Assembly: GCF_000284315.1 (NCBI RefSeq)
Contig: NC_017094.1
Location: 2,387,486-2,451,485 of the forward strand
DNA length: 64,000 nt
DNA from: Leptospirillum ferrooxidans C2-3
Lineage (GTDB): Bacteria; Nitrospirota; Leptospirillia; Leptospirillales; Leptospirillaceae
Direction of reading: 5' to 3'
Shown here: positions 1 through 7,899 of the stretch, one piece after another
Layout of the letters: each line of letters opens with the position of its first letter
Numbering within the stretch: position 1 is the first letter of the stretch
Notes under the pieces: model-generated
Databases searched by the model: none
The model's input: only the letters and a program-made list of their open reading frames with translations
Told to the model about the DNA's origin: nothing
Made by a program: the position numbers and the translations under genes

Positions 1-107
1 GTCTATAGGAAAAAGGAGCATCATTCCAACAAATAAATTTATGTAATCCAAAAAAAATAGAATCGGACAATATGCCATCCGCGATAAAGAGTCTTCGGAA
101 AGCCGGG

Positions 108-137
108 AAACAGAAAAGAGCGACACTAAAGATCGCT
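108..137 (-). terminator. possible terminator after the Fis-type gene
   Basis: On the minus strand a 5-bp stem (AGCGA/TCGCT, 9-nt loop) is followed by a T-rich stretch (CTTTTCTGTTT). It lies directly after the stop codon of the minus-strand Fis-type gene. The stem is short, so this is only a weak intrinsic-terminator call. Bases 1-107 show no gene that can be supported. Confidence 0.35.
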
Positions 138-140
138 AGA

Positions 141-722
141 CTATTGGCATGCCCCCCCCTCCAGATCTTCATTTTGCTTCAATTTTTCCCGAAGGGTCGT
201 GCGGCTGATTCCCAGAAGTCTGGCACCCTTGACCTGATTCCCGCGGGAAATCGCCAGGGCCTCTGAGACCAGAATCTCTTCCATCATCGACCGGAAAAAA
301 GCAAAGATCCCCAGCCCTCCCGGTGCTCCCCGGCCGCTTGATCGAACCATGAAATCCCGGACTTTTCTCCGGATAAGATGATCAAAAGCCTCACCCCTTC
401 CGTCTTCCCACCTCAGACGGTCCAGGAAAAGGTGCAGCTTATGGGGAAGCTCAGTCGCGTCTCCCGAAAGGATCAGAGGATGGCGGATCCCCCGCCGATC
501 CCGTTCCGATAGGGAATCCAGATCCATTACCAGAAGGTCGATCCCGGGAAAGTCATCCATTGGACGATAATCCTCCAGAAACCTCTCCGCGCGAAGTCCA
601 AATCGGTCCAGAACCAAATCAAGCTCATTCATCACCCTTTCCGAACGGGAGTGAAGGGTGATCCTGATCGAATGGGGGCCGGGGAGGGCATGGCCATCCC
701 CGGGAAGATTGGACTGGTTCAT
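141..722 (-). CDS. Fis-type DNA-binding regulator with a receiver-like N-terminus
   Basis: A 193-residue protein. The last ~45 residues form a Fis-type helix-turn-helix: a helix around EEILVSEAL, then [21 protein letters not shown], the pattern that ends NtrC-family activators and RegA-type response regulators. The first ~120 residues alternate hydrophobic strands and helices and include LLVMDLDSL, which recalls a receiver domain, but a full set of phospho-acceptor residues is not evident. There is no AAA+ domain, so it is not itself a sigma-54 activator. Its ATG overlaps the clpB stop (ATGA at 719-722), so the two are probably translationally coupled and co-expressed. Target genes are unknown. 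Confidence 0.7.
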   Translation of the reverse strand: MNQSNLPGDGHALPGPHSIRITLHSRSERVMNELDLVLDRFGLRAERFLEDYRPMDDFPGIDLLVMDLDSLSERDRRGIRHPLILSGDATELPHKLHLFLDRLRWEDGRGEAFDHLIRRKVRDFMVRSSGRGAPGGLGIFAFFRSMMEEILVSEALAISRGNQVKGARLLGISRTTLREKLKQNEDLEGGACQ

Positions 723-3310
723 GTGCCATGCGGCCGGAAAGTAAAGTCAATTCCGTCAAAGTCCACCGAAACAACCGACCCTTGGGAAATCCCCCCGGAA
801 AGGATTTTCTGGGCGAGGGGATTCAGGATCAGGGACTGGACCGCCCTTTTCAGTGGTCTTGCCCCATAAACGGGGTCATATCCCACAGCGGTGAGCTCTT
901 CTTCGGCCGCCGGAGAGATCTCAAGCTGTATGCCCTGGTCTTTCAGACGGGCATTGAGCCCGTCGAGCTGGATGCGGACGATTCGTCCAATCTCATGTCT
1001 CAAAAGAGGGTGGAAAACGATGATCTCATCGATCCTGTTCAAAAATTCCGGACGAAATGTCTTCGAGAGGATCTCCAGAACCTCCTGCTTCGTCTCATCC
1101 GCATCAAGGCCCACCCGTTCCCGGATAATGTCCGATCCGACATTCGAGGTCATGATGATGACCGTGTTCCGAAAATCGACCACCCGTCCCTGTCCGTCCG
1201 TCAGTCTCCCGTCATCAAGGACCTGGAGAAGGATATTGAAAACATCGGGATGGGCTTTTTCGACCTCGTCGAGCAAAATGACCGAGTAGGGTTTCCTCCG
1301 GATGGACTCCGTCAGCTGGCCACCCTCCTCATATCCCACATAACCGGGAGGTGCCCCGACCAGACGGGAGACGGCATGCTTTTCCATATACTCCGACATG
1401 TCGATCCTGATCATGGCCTGGTCACTGTCAAAGAGAAACTCCGCCAGCGCTTTTGCCAGTTCCGTCTTTCCGACACCTGTGGGGCCCAGAAAGAAGAAGG
1501 AGCCCAAGGGTCGATTGGGATCCTGGATGCCGGCGCGAGCCCTCCTGATGGCATTCGATACCGCAGCCAACGCCTCCTGCTGCCCAACGACCCGGCTTCC
1601 CAGCCTCTCTTCCATCTGGAGGAGCTTCTGGACCTCCCCTTCAAGCATTCTTGAGACAGGAATCCCGGTCCACCGGCTGATCACATCGGCAACGTCTTCC
1701 TCCTCGACCTCTTCCTTCAAAAGCCGGTTTCCCTGATTTTCGAGAAGTTTCTGGCTATCCGCCAGCTCCTTCTCGAGCTTCGGAATCCGGCTGTACTGGA
1801 TTTCTGAGGCCCGGTCGAAGGAACCTTCCCGGATGGCCATTTCCATCGCCTGCCTCGCCTCTTCGATCTGTTGCTTGAGGGTTCTGACCGTACCGATGTC
1901 TTTTTTCTCCCCGTCCCACTGAACCTTCAGCCTGGCAAGCTCGGATTTTTTGGACTCAAGCTCGTTTTCGACCTCCTGACGTCGGCCAAGGGATTCCGTG
2001 TCCTCCTCTTTAGCAAGGGCCATCTTCTCCATCTCGAGCTGGCGAATGCGCCGGTCGACATCGTCTAGCGTCCTGGGCATACTGTCGATGGCGACCCGAA
2101 GCTGGGAAGCGGCCTCATCGATCAGGTCGATCGCCTTGTCCGGCAGAAAACGTCCAGAGATATACCTCTGGGAGAGGACCGCTGCGGCAACGATGGCGGA
2201 ATCCCGAATCCTGACCCCATGATGGATCTCATACTTTTCCTTGAGCCCCCGGAGAATCGCGATCGTATCCTCAATGGACGGCTCTCCTACCAGAACCGGC
2301 TGGAACCGTCTCTCAAGGGCGGCGTCCTTTTCAATATGCTCCCTGAACTCGTCGAGCGTAGTGGCTCCGATTGCCCGAAGCTCACCTCTCGCAAGAGCCG
2401 GTTTCAGAAGGTTCGAGGCATCCATGGCGCCGCCCTCTGTCGCTCCGGCCCGAACAATCGTGTGAAGCTCATCGATGAACAGGATGATCCGGCCATCCGA
2501 ACCGGTCACTTCTTTCAGAACCGCCTTGAGGCGTTCCTCAAAATCCCCGCGATACTTGGCACCGGCCAGAAGCGATCCCAGATCGAGAGCGAAAATAGTC
2601 CGGTCCTTCAACCCTTCGGGAACATCCCCGGAAACGATCCTCTGGGCCAGCCCCTCGACAATAGCAGTTTTTCCCACACCGGGATCTCCGATCAGGACAG
2701 GGTTGTTCTTCGTTCTCCGGGAAAGCACCTGGACAACCCGGCGGATCTCCGCATCCCTTCCGATCACCGGATCCAGCTTGTTCTGTTTGGCCATGGCGGT
2801 CAGGTCACGGCCAAATTTCGAAAGGGCCTGATACTTGTCCTCCGGATTCTGGTCGGTGACTCTCTGGTTTCCCCTAACCTCTGTGAGGGCTTTCATTACT
2901 TTTTCACGGTCGAGCCCCGCCCCCTTGAGAAGCTTCGATTCGGTTCCGGAGCCCCCGATCATCGCCAGAAGGATGTGCTCGACACTGACAAAATCATCCT
3001 TGAAGGTTTTGGCTTCTTCCTGAGCGCGATCCAGAAGATCCCCGGTCGATCGGGACAGGGAGGGACCCGACCCGGCTCCGGACCCTGTCACTGTGGGCAA
3101 AAGTTTTATGGCCTCATCTGTTTTGGCTTTCAGGGCCTCCTGACCGGTTCCCATTTTCTCGAGAAGGGGAATCACCAAACCCCCTTCCTGAACCAGAAGT
3201 TCCCTCAGAAGATGGATCGGCTCAACCAACGTGTTGCCGCGTCTCCTTGCCTCGTCGACCGCGGACTGAAGCGCTTCCTGGGACTTGATCGTCAGCTTTT
3301 CAAGATTCAT
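719..3310 (-). CDS. clpB: ATP-dependent disaggregase ClpB
   Basis: An 863-residue Hsp100 chaperone of full family length. It works with DnaK/DnaJ/GrpE in the cytoplasm to pull proteins out of aggregates. The order is: N-terminal double-Clp repeat (about 1-150); first AAA+ domain with Walker [11 protein letters not shown] and the following [23 protein letters not shown] segment; a long coiled-coil middle domain (about 400-530) that separates ClpB from ClpA/ClpC; second AAA+ domain with [10 protein letters not shown], and the small C-terminal D2 domain. The ATG at 3310 has an AAAGGA ribosome-binding site 7 bases upstream. No CIRCE operator was seen upstream. A Fis-type regulator gene overlaps its 3' end. 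CbpA and CbpM co-chaperone genes lie 7 kb away on the same strand. Confidence 0.97.
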   Translation of the reverse strand: MNLEKLTIKSQEALQSAVDEARRRGNTLVEPIHLLRELLVQEGGLVIPLLEKMGTGQEALKAKTDEAIKLLPTVTGSGAGSGPSLSRSTGDLLDRAQEEAKTFKDDFVSVEHILLAMIGGSGTESKLLKGAGLDREKVMKALTEVRGNQRVTDQNPEDKYQALSKFGRDLTAMAKQNKLDPVIGRDAEIRRVVQVLSRRTKNNPVLIGDPGVGKTAIVEGLAQRIVSGDVPEGLKDRTIFALDLGSLLAGAKYRGDFEERLKAVLKEVTGSDGRIILFIDELHTIVRAGATEGGAMDASNLLKPALARGELRAIGATTLDEFREHIEKDAALERRFQPVLVGEPSIEDTIAILRGLKEKYEIHHGVRIRDSAIVAAAVLSQRYISGRFLPDKAIDLIDEAASQLRVAIDSMPRTLDDVDRRIRQLEMEKMALAKEEDTESLGRRQEVENELESKKSELARLKVQWDGEKKDIGTVRTLKQQIEEARQAMEMAIREGSFDRASEIQYSRIPKLEKELADSQKLLENQGNRLLKEEVEEEDVADVISRWTGIPVSRMLEGEVQKLLQMEERLGSRVVGQQEALAAVSNAIRRARAGIQDPNRPLGSFFFLGPTGVGKTELAKALAEFLFDSDQAMIRIDMSEYMEKHAVSRLVGAPPGYVGYEEGGQLTESIRRKPYSVILLDEVEKAHPDVFNILLQVLDDGRLTDGQGRVVDFRNTVIIMTSNVGSDIIRERVGLDADETKQEVLEILSKTFRPEFLNRIDEIIVFHPLLRHEIGRIVRIQLDGLNARLKDQGIQLEISPAAEEELTAVGYDPVYGARPLKRAVQSLILNPLAQKILSGGISQGSVVSVDFDGIDFTFRPHGT

Positions 3311-3561
3311 GAGTGCATCCTTTCTTGTTGGGACTGGAGCTGTTTGGACACGGAAGGAGAAACAAAATCTCCCTATTCACCACTTCGCATGAGATGATCA
3401 TATCCCTCGGAAGCGGAAGTTTCCAGAGAGTCGGAAAAAGGTCGAAGTCGGGATGACAAGGGGGAGGAGTTCACAGGGCAGGAACACTTGAGGGTGGCGG
3501 CCAGATCAAAAGCCACCACCCCGAAAAGGAATAAACGGAAGGACCGGATCAGGTCAGCGCG

Positions 3562-4386
3562 CTACTTTCCGGACGAAGTATTGTCCACTGGCCTTGGCTG
3601 ACTGTCGACATAGGCAGCGATATCGAGAGATTCCTGATCGGTCAGATGGTTTCTGCCAGGAGGCATGTTCATGCGCAAAAACGGCGCAAGCAGATGGACG
3701 GACGCCATACCCGACTTCATCGTGTAGGAATTGGGTCCCCATAGTGGCGGCGACCGGTGAATGCCATTTTCCCCCTGACCGGAAGCACCATGGCATGAAG
3801 CGCAATTTTTGGAATACAACTCAAGCCCCTTGAGGGTATCCGGAGAGCGGGGATGGTCCGGTCCACGGAAAAAACTGCTCTCCTTGTCGGGAGACGATAT
3901 CTTTACATAACCTTTTCCCTTGAGGAAGTGTCCTATGGGGGCTCCCCTTGATAGCCAGAAAAGATAGACATCAAGGGCCTTAAGGGTTTCACTGTCAGGA
4001 GGTGCGGCATTCAGCGCGTTTCGAAAACACATCCGGATCCTGTCATCGAGCCAGACGGTCCGGTGTGTTTTCGGATCAACCATGGGATACATGGGATAAG
4101 CCCCCCACATCGGAGCCGCATAGGGCTTTCTCCCCTGATCGAGATGACAGCTCGCACAGGTCAGTGAGTTCCCTTTATACCCGGGAACAAAGTGGCCGGT
4201 GTCCGTAAAAATCTTTTCTCCCTTTTTCACAAGTTCCCCAAGGGGACCCTCCGGGTAATGGCCTTTTGGGGGCGGGGAGAAAAACTCCGGAGACGTGGCT
4301 CCATTGGACGGTTCTGGGGAAAGGACAAACCCCACTGCGGACAGAACAAGTATCATCAAATAGAACAATCCGGTCTGTTTTTTCAA
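3562..4386 (-). CDS. TsdA-like dihaem cytochrome c (copy 1)
   Basis: A 274-residue exported cytochrome with an N-terminal signal peptide (about 1-29) and two CxxCH haem sites: CASCH at residues 77-81 and CASCH near residue 197. The fold pattern matches thiosulfate dehydrogenase TsdA: NSLTCASCHLDQGR, a conserved cysteine in RIRMCFRN (Cys120, where TsdA has its unusual haem-1 cysteine ligand), the YLFWLSRGAPIG helix, and a C-terminal MNMPP...DIAAYVDSQPRP segment that supplies a methionine ligand. By family it would oxidise thiosulfate to tetrathionate or reduce tetrathionate; in an iron oxidiser another electron-transfer role is possible. The start is a TTG with AAGGAG upstream. It follows a paralogue on the same strand. 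Confidence 0.75.
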   Translation of the reverse strand: MKKQTGLFYLMILVLSAVGFVLSPEPSNGATSPEFFSPPPKGHYPEGPLGELVKKGEKIFTDTGHFVPGYKGNSLTCASCHLDQGRKPYAAPMWGAYPMYPMVDPKTHRTVWLDDRIRMCFRNALNAAPPDSETLKALDVYLFWLSRGAPIGHFLKGKGYVKISSPDKESSFFRGPDHPRSPDTLKGLELYSKNCASCHGASGQGENGIHRSPPLWGPNSYTMKSGMASVHLLAPFLRMNMPPGRNHLTDQESLDIAAYVDSQPRPVDNTSSGK

Positions 4387-4471
4387 TGCACAGGTCTCCT
4401 TGAATTCGGGGAAACGGGTGGCTGGAGTCGAAGCTCCTTCCCGAAACGATTGATCCGAAGGTTTTCAGCCG

Positions 4472-5275
4472 TCATTTCACCACCGGTTTTTCCGGTCTTG
4501 GCTGGCTGTCAACATAGGCGGCAACATCCCAGGATTCCTGGTCGGAAAGGGTCGATCCCTTTGAAAGGGGCATGTTCATCTTGATGAATCCGGCCAATTT
4601 TCCAACATTGTAAAGACCGGCTCCCTTGTTAAAAGACTTTGCACCCCAGACAGGAGGAAACGCCATCTTCCCGCGGGATTTTCTCCCCTGACCATGGAGA
4701 CCATGGCAAAGGGCGCATCTGGCTTCATAGACCTTCTTCCCAGAAAAAGGATCTGGAGATCGCGATGGAGGAGCCATGTGAACCATGCCAGCTCCAGAAA
4801 GCTTCACTCCGACAGGAGCGCCCTTCGACATCCAGTAGCTGTAGGCAAGCAGAGCCCTGATCGTTTCGCTGTCGACCGTTGGAGCTGTTCCATTCATGGA
4901 GAACCTGAAACAGCCCTGGATACGCTCGGCGAGAGAGTTGACCTTGTGATTTTTTTCCCGATATCGGGGATACATACCATAGGCTCCCCAAAGTGGCGCC
5001 GAATAGGCTTTCCTTCCCCTGTTCAGATGACAGCTCTCACAGGTCAGGTCATTTCCGGAATAGTGGCCGGCATACTTTCCGGTCTGTGTGAAGATGTGCT
5101 CCCCCTTCCTGACCAGATCCCCGAAGGACCCGGCAGGAATGGATCTCTCCGAAGGAGGAGAAAAGATCTTCTCCCCTTCCGTTTCTGCCCCGGCGGTTGC
5201 CATTCCTCCAAAAACAATGGCAGAGAGTAGAATCGGCCAAAATATCCTCTTGATGAAAACTGTTTTTTTGAGCAT
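4472..5275 (-). CDS. TsdA-like dihaem cytochrome c (copy 2)
   Basis: A 267-residue exported dihaem cytochrome, paralogous to the downstream gene. The start is placed at the ATG at 5275 because GGAAGGAG lies just before it and a signal peptide follows at once; an in-frame ATG eight codons earlier is less likely. Haem sites are CESCH and CALCH. The RIQGCFRFSMNGTAP segment, with its cysteine, and AYSYWMSKGAPVG are even closer to thiosulfate dehydrogenase TsdA than in copy 1. The C-terminus reads MNMPLSKG then DVAAYVDSQPRP. The two copies probably arose by tandem duplication. With the c4-type cytochrome upstream they could form a periplasmic electron-transfer chain. Confidence 0.75.
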   Translation of the reverse strand: MLKKTVFIKRIFWPILLSAIVFGGMATAGAETEGEKIFSPPSERSIPAGSFGDLVRKGEHIFTQTGKYAGHYSGNDLTCESCHLNRGRKAYSAPLWGAYGMYPRYREKNHKVNSLAERIQGCFRFSMNGTAPTVDSETIRALLAYSYWMSKGAPVGVKLSGAGMVHMAPPSRSPDPFSGKKVYEARCALCHGLHGQGRKSRGKMAFPPVWGAKSFNKGAGLYNVGKLAGFIKMNMPLSKGSTLSDQESWDVAAYVDSQPRPEKPVVK

Positions 5276-5317
5276 ACCGTCTCCTTCCTTTGTGGTCACA
5301 TATTCCTTACAAAAAGT

Positions 5318-5998
5318 CTACCTTGATCCGGAGTAGGGAGGCTTCAGGCTTGAGAAATACTCCGCAACCGCTTTTCTCTCCTGGGGAGAAAGTCTTTTGG
5401 CAATTCCCCTCATCAACCCCTGGGGATCGTCTTTCCTTTCAAGAAACGCGTAGGCGATCAGCTGACGCATCAGATATGTCCTGTTTTGCCCGGCAATATA
5501 GGGAAACAGAGGAGGGACTCCATAGCCGTCGGCTCCATGGCAAACCACACAGGCCGGAATATTCTTCTTCCATAATCCTTGATGGGCGATCTGTTTTCCA
5601 AGACTCACCCTCTCCGGAGACAAAGTTTCCGTGTCCCTGAGTTTCGGGGAATGCACCTTTGAATAATAGGTCGCCACCGCCAGGATATCCTTGGGGGAAA
5701 GGTTCTGGACTACTCCGGCCATGACAGGACCATAGCGGGCTCCCTTCTGGACCTCCGTAATCTCCCGCTGGATATACTGGAGGGTCTGCCCGGCAATCCG
5801 GGGCGCTCCAATGGAGGGCATTCCCCCGCCCTTCAAGCGATGGCATTCCATGCAGGCGGTATTTCCCGGCATCCCGTTCCCGGCTTCGGCGATATGCTTT
5901 CCCCAGGAGTAAAGATCTCCTGCCAAGGCCGGGGATCCACTCGAAAACATCCCCGTCAAAAATGAAAAAAGAAAAAACGATACGAGCTTTTTATTCAT
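5318..5998 (-). CDS. dihaem cytochrome c4-type protein
   Basis: A 226-residue periplasmic protein with a signal peptide (FFLFSFLTGMFSSGSPALA) and two similar haem domains: CMECH in the first and CVVCH in the second. Each is followed by a typical class I ending (SPKDILAVATYYS and SPQERKAVAEYFSSL). The two-fold repeat, the PRIAGQ and PYIAGQ motifs and the length fit cytochrome c4, an electron shuttle to terminal oxidases. The start is the ATG at 5998 with AAGGAG upstream; an in-frame ATG 46 codons earlier lacks a signal-peptide context. It is the first gene of the three-cytochrome cluster and probably the promoter-proximal one. Confidence 0.85.
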   Translation of the reverse strand: MNKKLVSFFLFSFLTGMFSSGSPALAGDLYSWGKHIAEAGNGMPGNTACMECHRLKGGGMPSIGAPRIAGQTLQYIQREITEVQKGARYGPVMAGVVQNLSPKDILAVATYYSKVHSPKLRDTETLSPERVSLGKQIAHQGLWKKNIPACVVCHGADGYGVPPLFPYIAGQNRTYLMRQLIAYAFLERKDDPQGLMRGIAKRLSPQERKAVAEYFSSLKPPYSGSR

Positions 5999-6554
5999 GG
6001 AACACTCCTTTTTTGAGCACTTCTCAGAAATTGGCCGCTGTGGGGATGTCTCAAACGGGATCGGGAAGATTGTTCGGAACTGGAGCTGAAAAATATTCCG
6101 GAACCCGTTCTCTGGACGGACAGATCCCTTAATCATCCTTCCATAACCCTTGCAAAGTCAATATTTTTCACGTGAAAGCATCATTAAATACAGCCCCGTC
6201 ATGGATTATTTTTAAGGTATATAATTCATGAACAATTAGTGTTAAAATGCACCTGATTTCAAAGACCATATCCGACCATATTTCATAATAAAAACAAATA
6301 CATAAAGAGACGATCAATAAAAAATAATAAATCAAAAATAGTTACAGATAATTTTATCAGAACCAAGAGGAAACAGATAAGCTATCGACAGGCAAAATCC
6401 CTCCAAACGATCGGAGATCCCTCCTGAATGAGGGATTGCCCTGGAGAATCTTTCCCATGATTTTTGAAATCAAGGATACCGTTACAGAACATCGGCTCTA
6501 ATCTCCTGATCGGTGGCGCACCACCGGACCGGTCAAACGAATGGGTAAAACCCT
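5999..6554. other. 556-bp divergent intergenic region
   Basis: AT-rich region between the minus-strand cytochrome cluster and a plus-strand diguanylate cyclase. No gene was found. It contains a perfect 12-bp palindrome at 6166-6177, a TATAAT on the plus strand at 6220-6225 without a convincing -35 box, and a hairpin of 7 bp arms (ATCCCTC/GAGGGAT, 6-nt loop) at 6417-6436 about 120 bases before the cyclase start. Promoters for both flanking genes must lie here, but none can be placed firmly. Confidence 0.6.
6166..6177. promoter_or_regulatory. perfect palindrome TTTCACGTGAAA
   Basis: A 12-bp perfect inverted repeat 168 bases upstream of the c4-type cytochrome start. Read on the minus strand it is followed 5 bases later by TTGACT, which resembles a -35 box. 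This position suits an operator for a dimeric regulator of the cytochrome cluster. No protein partner is identified. Confidence 0.35.
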
Positions 6555-7871
6555 ATGGACGATCCAATCCTGTCGCACGATGAACTGAAAGCCCTCCTGA
6601 ACAAGAAACACGCACACCAGAGCGATGATGGTGACGGGTCCGTCTTTCAGAGCGCCCTGTCCTTTCTCGAGTGGGTCGAGTTCAACAACTCCTCGAAGGA
6701 TCTGATTCTCATCCACGGAGAAAAGTTCCAGATCCTTTACGCCAACAAGGTTTACCTCGAAAAGGTTCAAAAAACGCTTGACGAAATCAAGGGGAAGCCC
6801 TACTGGACCGTCTACCCCAAACTGGACGGCCCACTGGCATCGTCTCTGGAAGGCTATATCACCGGACTGGAGCAGGAAGAAAGAATTTCGGGAACGGACG
6901 GGGTCATTTACAGGGCCCGGATCTTCCCGAGGAAAATCCGGGGAGCGTTCCAGCTCTCGATCCTGATCCTTGAAAACATCTCAAAGCAGATCAACTTCGA
7001 AAACAAGCTCATCCTGTCGACCAGGATCCTTGAATACAGCCGGGAAGCCATCATTGTGACCGACTCTTCGAACAGGATACAGTCGGTCAACCCCGCATTT
7101 TCAAAAATTACAGGATACGCCCCGTCCGAGGTCGTTGGAGAAGATCCCAGGATTCTCCGGTCAAATGTTCACTCCACCGAATTCTACAAGGAGATGTGGC
7201 TGACGCTTTTGTCGAAGGGCCATTGGGACGGCGAGATCATCAACAAGAAGAAAAACGGGGACCTCTTCACCTCCTGGCTCTCCATCACAACGCTCATGAC
7301 CGGAGGGATCATCGATCACTTTGTCGGGATTCTCGATGACATCAGCGAAAAGAAAATCCGGGAGGAGCAACTCACGAGGCTTGCCTACCAAGATCCACTG
7401 ACCGGACTTGCCAACCGCTACCTCCTTCTCGAACGCATTCCCCAGATTCTGGCGTTCTGCAAACGGCGGGACATGAAAGCTGCCATTTTGGCCATCGACC
7501 TCGACCGGTTCAAACCGGTCAACGACAATTATGGCCACATTGTGGGAGACAAGCTGCTGCAGGTTCTCGCCAAGCGTCTGGCGCTCGGCATCCGTGGAGA
7601 AGACATCGTTGCGAGGATGGGGGGAGACGAGTTCATCCTGATCGTAAATGCCATCACAAATCCTGAAGATGCGGCAAAAGTTGCGGAAAAGGTCCAGACC
7701 CTGATGTCGCAGGTTGTCGAGATTGATGGCCATGAAATCGTCCAGAGCGCCAGTATCGGCATTGCCATTTATCCCGACGACGGGGAGGATCCGGAGATTC
7801 TCATGAGAAATGCGGACAAGGCCCTGTATTTTTCGAAACGGAAAGGCCGGAACAACTACCACTTCTTTTGA
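6555..7871 (+). CDS. PAS-PAS-GGDEF diguanylate cyclase with FliM-like N-terminus
   Basis: A 438-residue cytoplasmic protein predicted to make cyclic di-GMP. Residues about 45-140 look like a divergent PAS domain, 150-265 a clear PAS/PAC domain (ITGYAPSEVVGEDPRILRS), and 270-438 a GGDEF domain with an intact GGDEF at about residue 356. An inhibitory I-site is present (RGED five residues before it), so product inhibition is expected. There is no EAL domain. The first residues, MDDPILSHDELKALLN, closely resemble the N-terminal CheY-P-binding peptide of flagellar FliM (MGDSILSQAEIDALLN in E. coli, recalled). No strong ribosome-binding site precedes the ATG. The gene is convergent with a GGDEF-EAL gene 28 bases away. 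Confidence 0.93.
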   Translation: MDDPILSHDELKALLNKKHAHQSDDGDGSVFQSALSFLEWVEFNNSSKDLILIHGEKFQILYANKVYLEKVQKTLDEIKGKPYWTVYPKLDGPLASSLEGYITGLEQEERISGTDGVIYRARIFPRKIRGAFQLSILILENISKQINFENKLILSTRILEYSREAIIVTDSSNRIQSVNPAFSKITGYAPSEVVGEDPRILRSNVHSTEFYKEMWLTLLSKGHWDGEIINKKKNGDLFTSWLSITTLMTGGIIDHFVGILDDISEKKIREEQLTRLAYQDPLTGLANRYLLLERIPQILAFCKRRDMKAAILAIDLDRFKPVNDNYGHIVGDKLLQVLAKRLALGIRGEDIVARMGGDEFILIVNAITNPEDAAKVAEKVQTLMSQVVEIDGHEIVQSASIGIAIYPDDGEDPEILMRNADKALYFSKRKGRNNYHFF

Positions 7872-7899
7872 TCGAACGGAAACTGACCGCAGGATAAAC

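Noticed and set aside
728-1654. Long plus-strand open frame opposite clpB
   Set aside because: It is the antisense shadow of clpB; no family similarity or ribosome-binding site.
2219-3397. 392-codon plus-strand frame opposite clpB
   Set aside because: Antisense shadow in a GC-rich gene; composition not protein-like.
3311-3420. Heat-shock (CIRCE or sigma-32) promoter before clpB
   Set aside because: No TTAGCACTC repeat and no convincing CTTGAA/CCCAT pair.
3485-3520. GGTGGC/GCCACC hairpin between the cytochrome gene and clpB
   Set aside because: No T-run on the minus strand, so not supported as a terminator.
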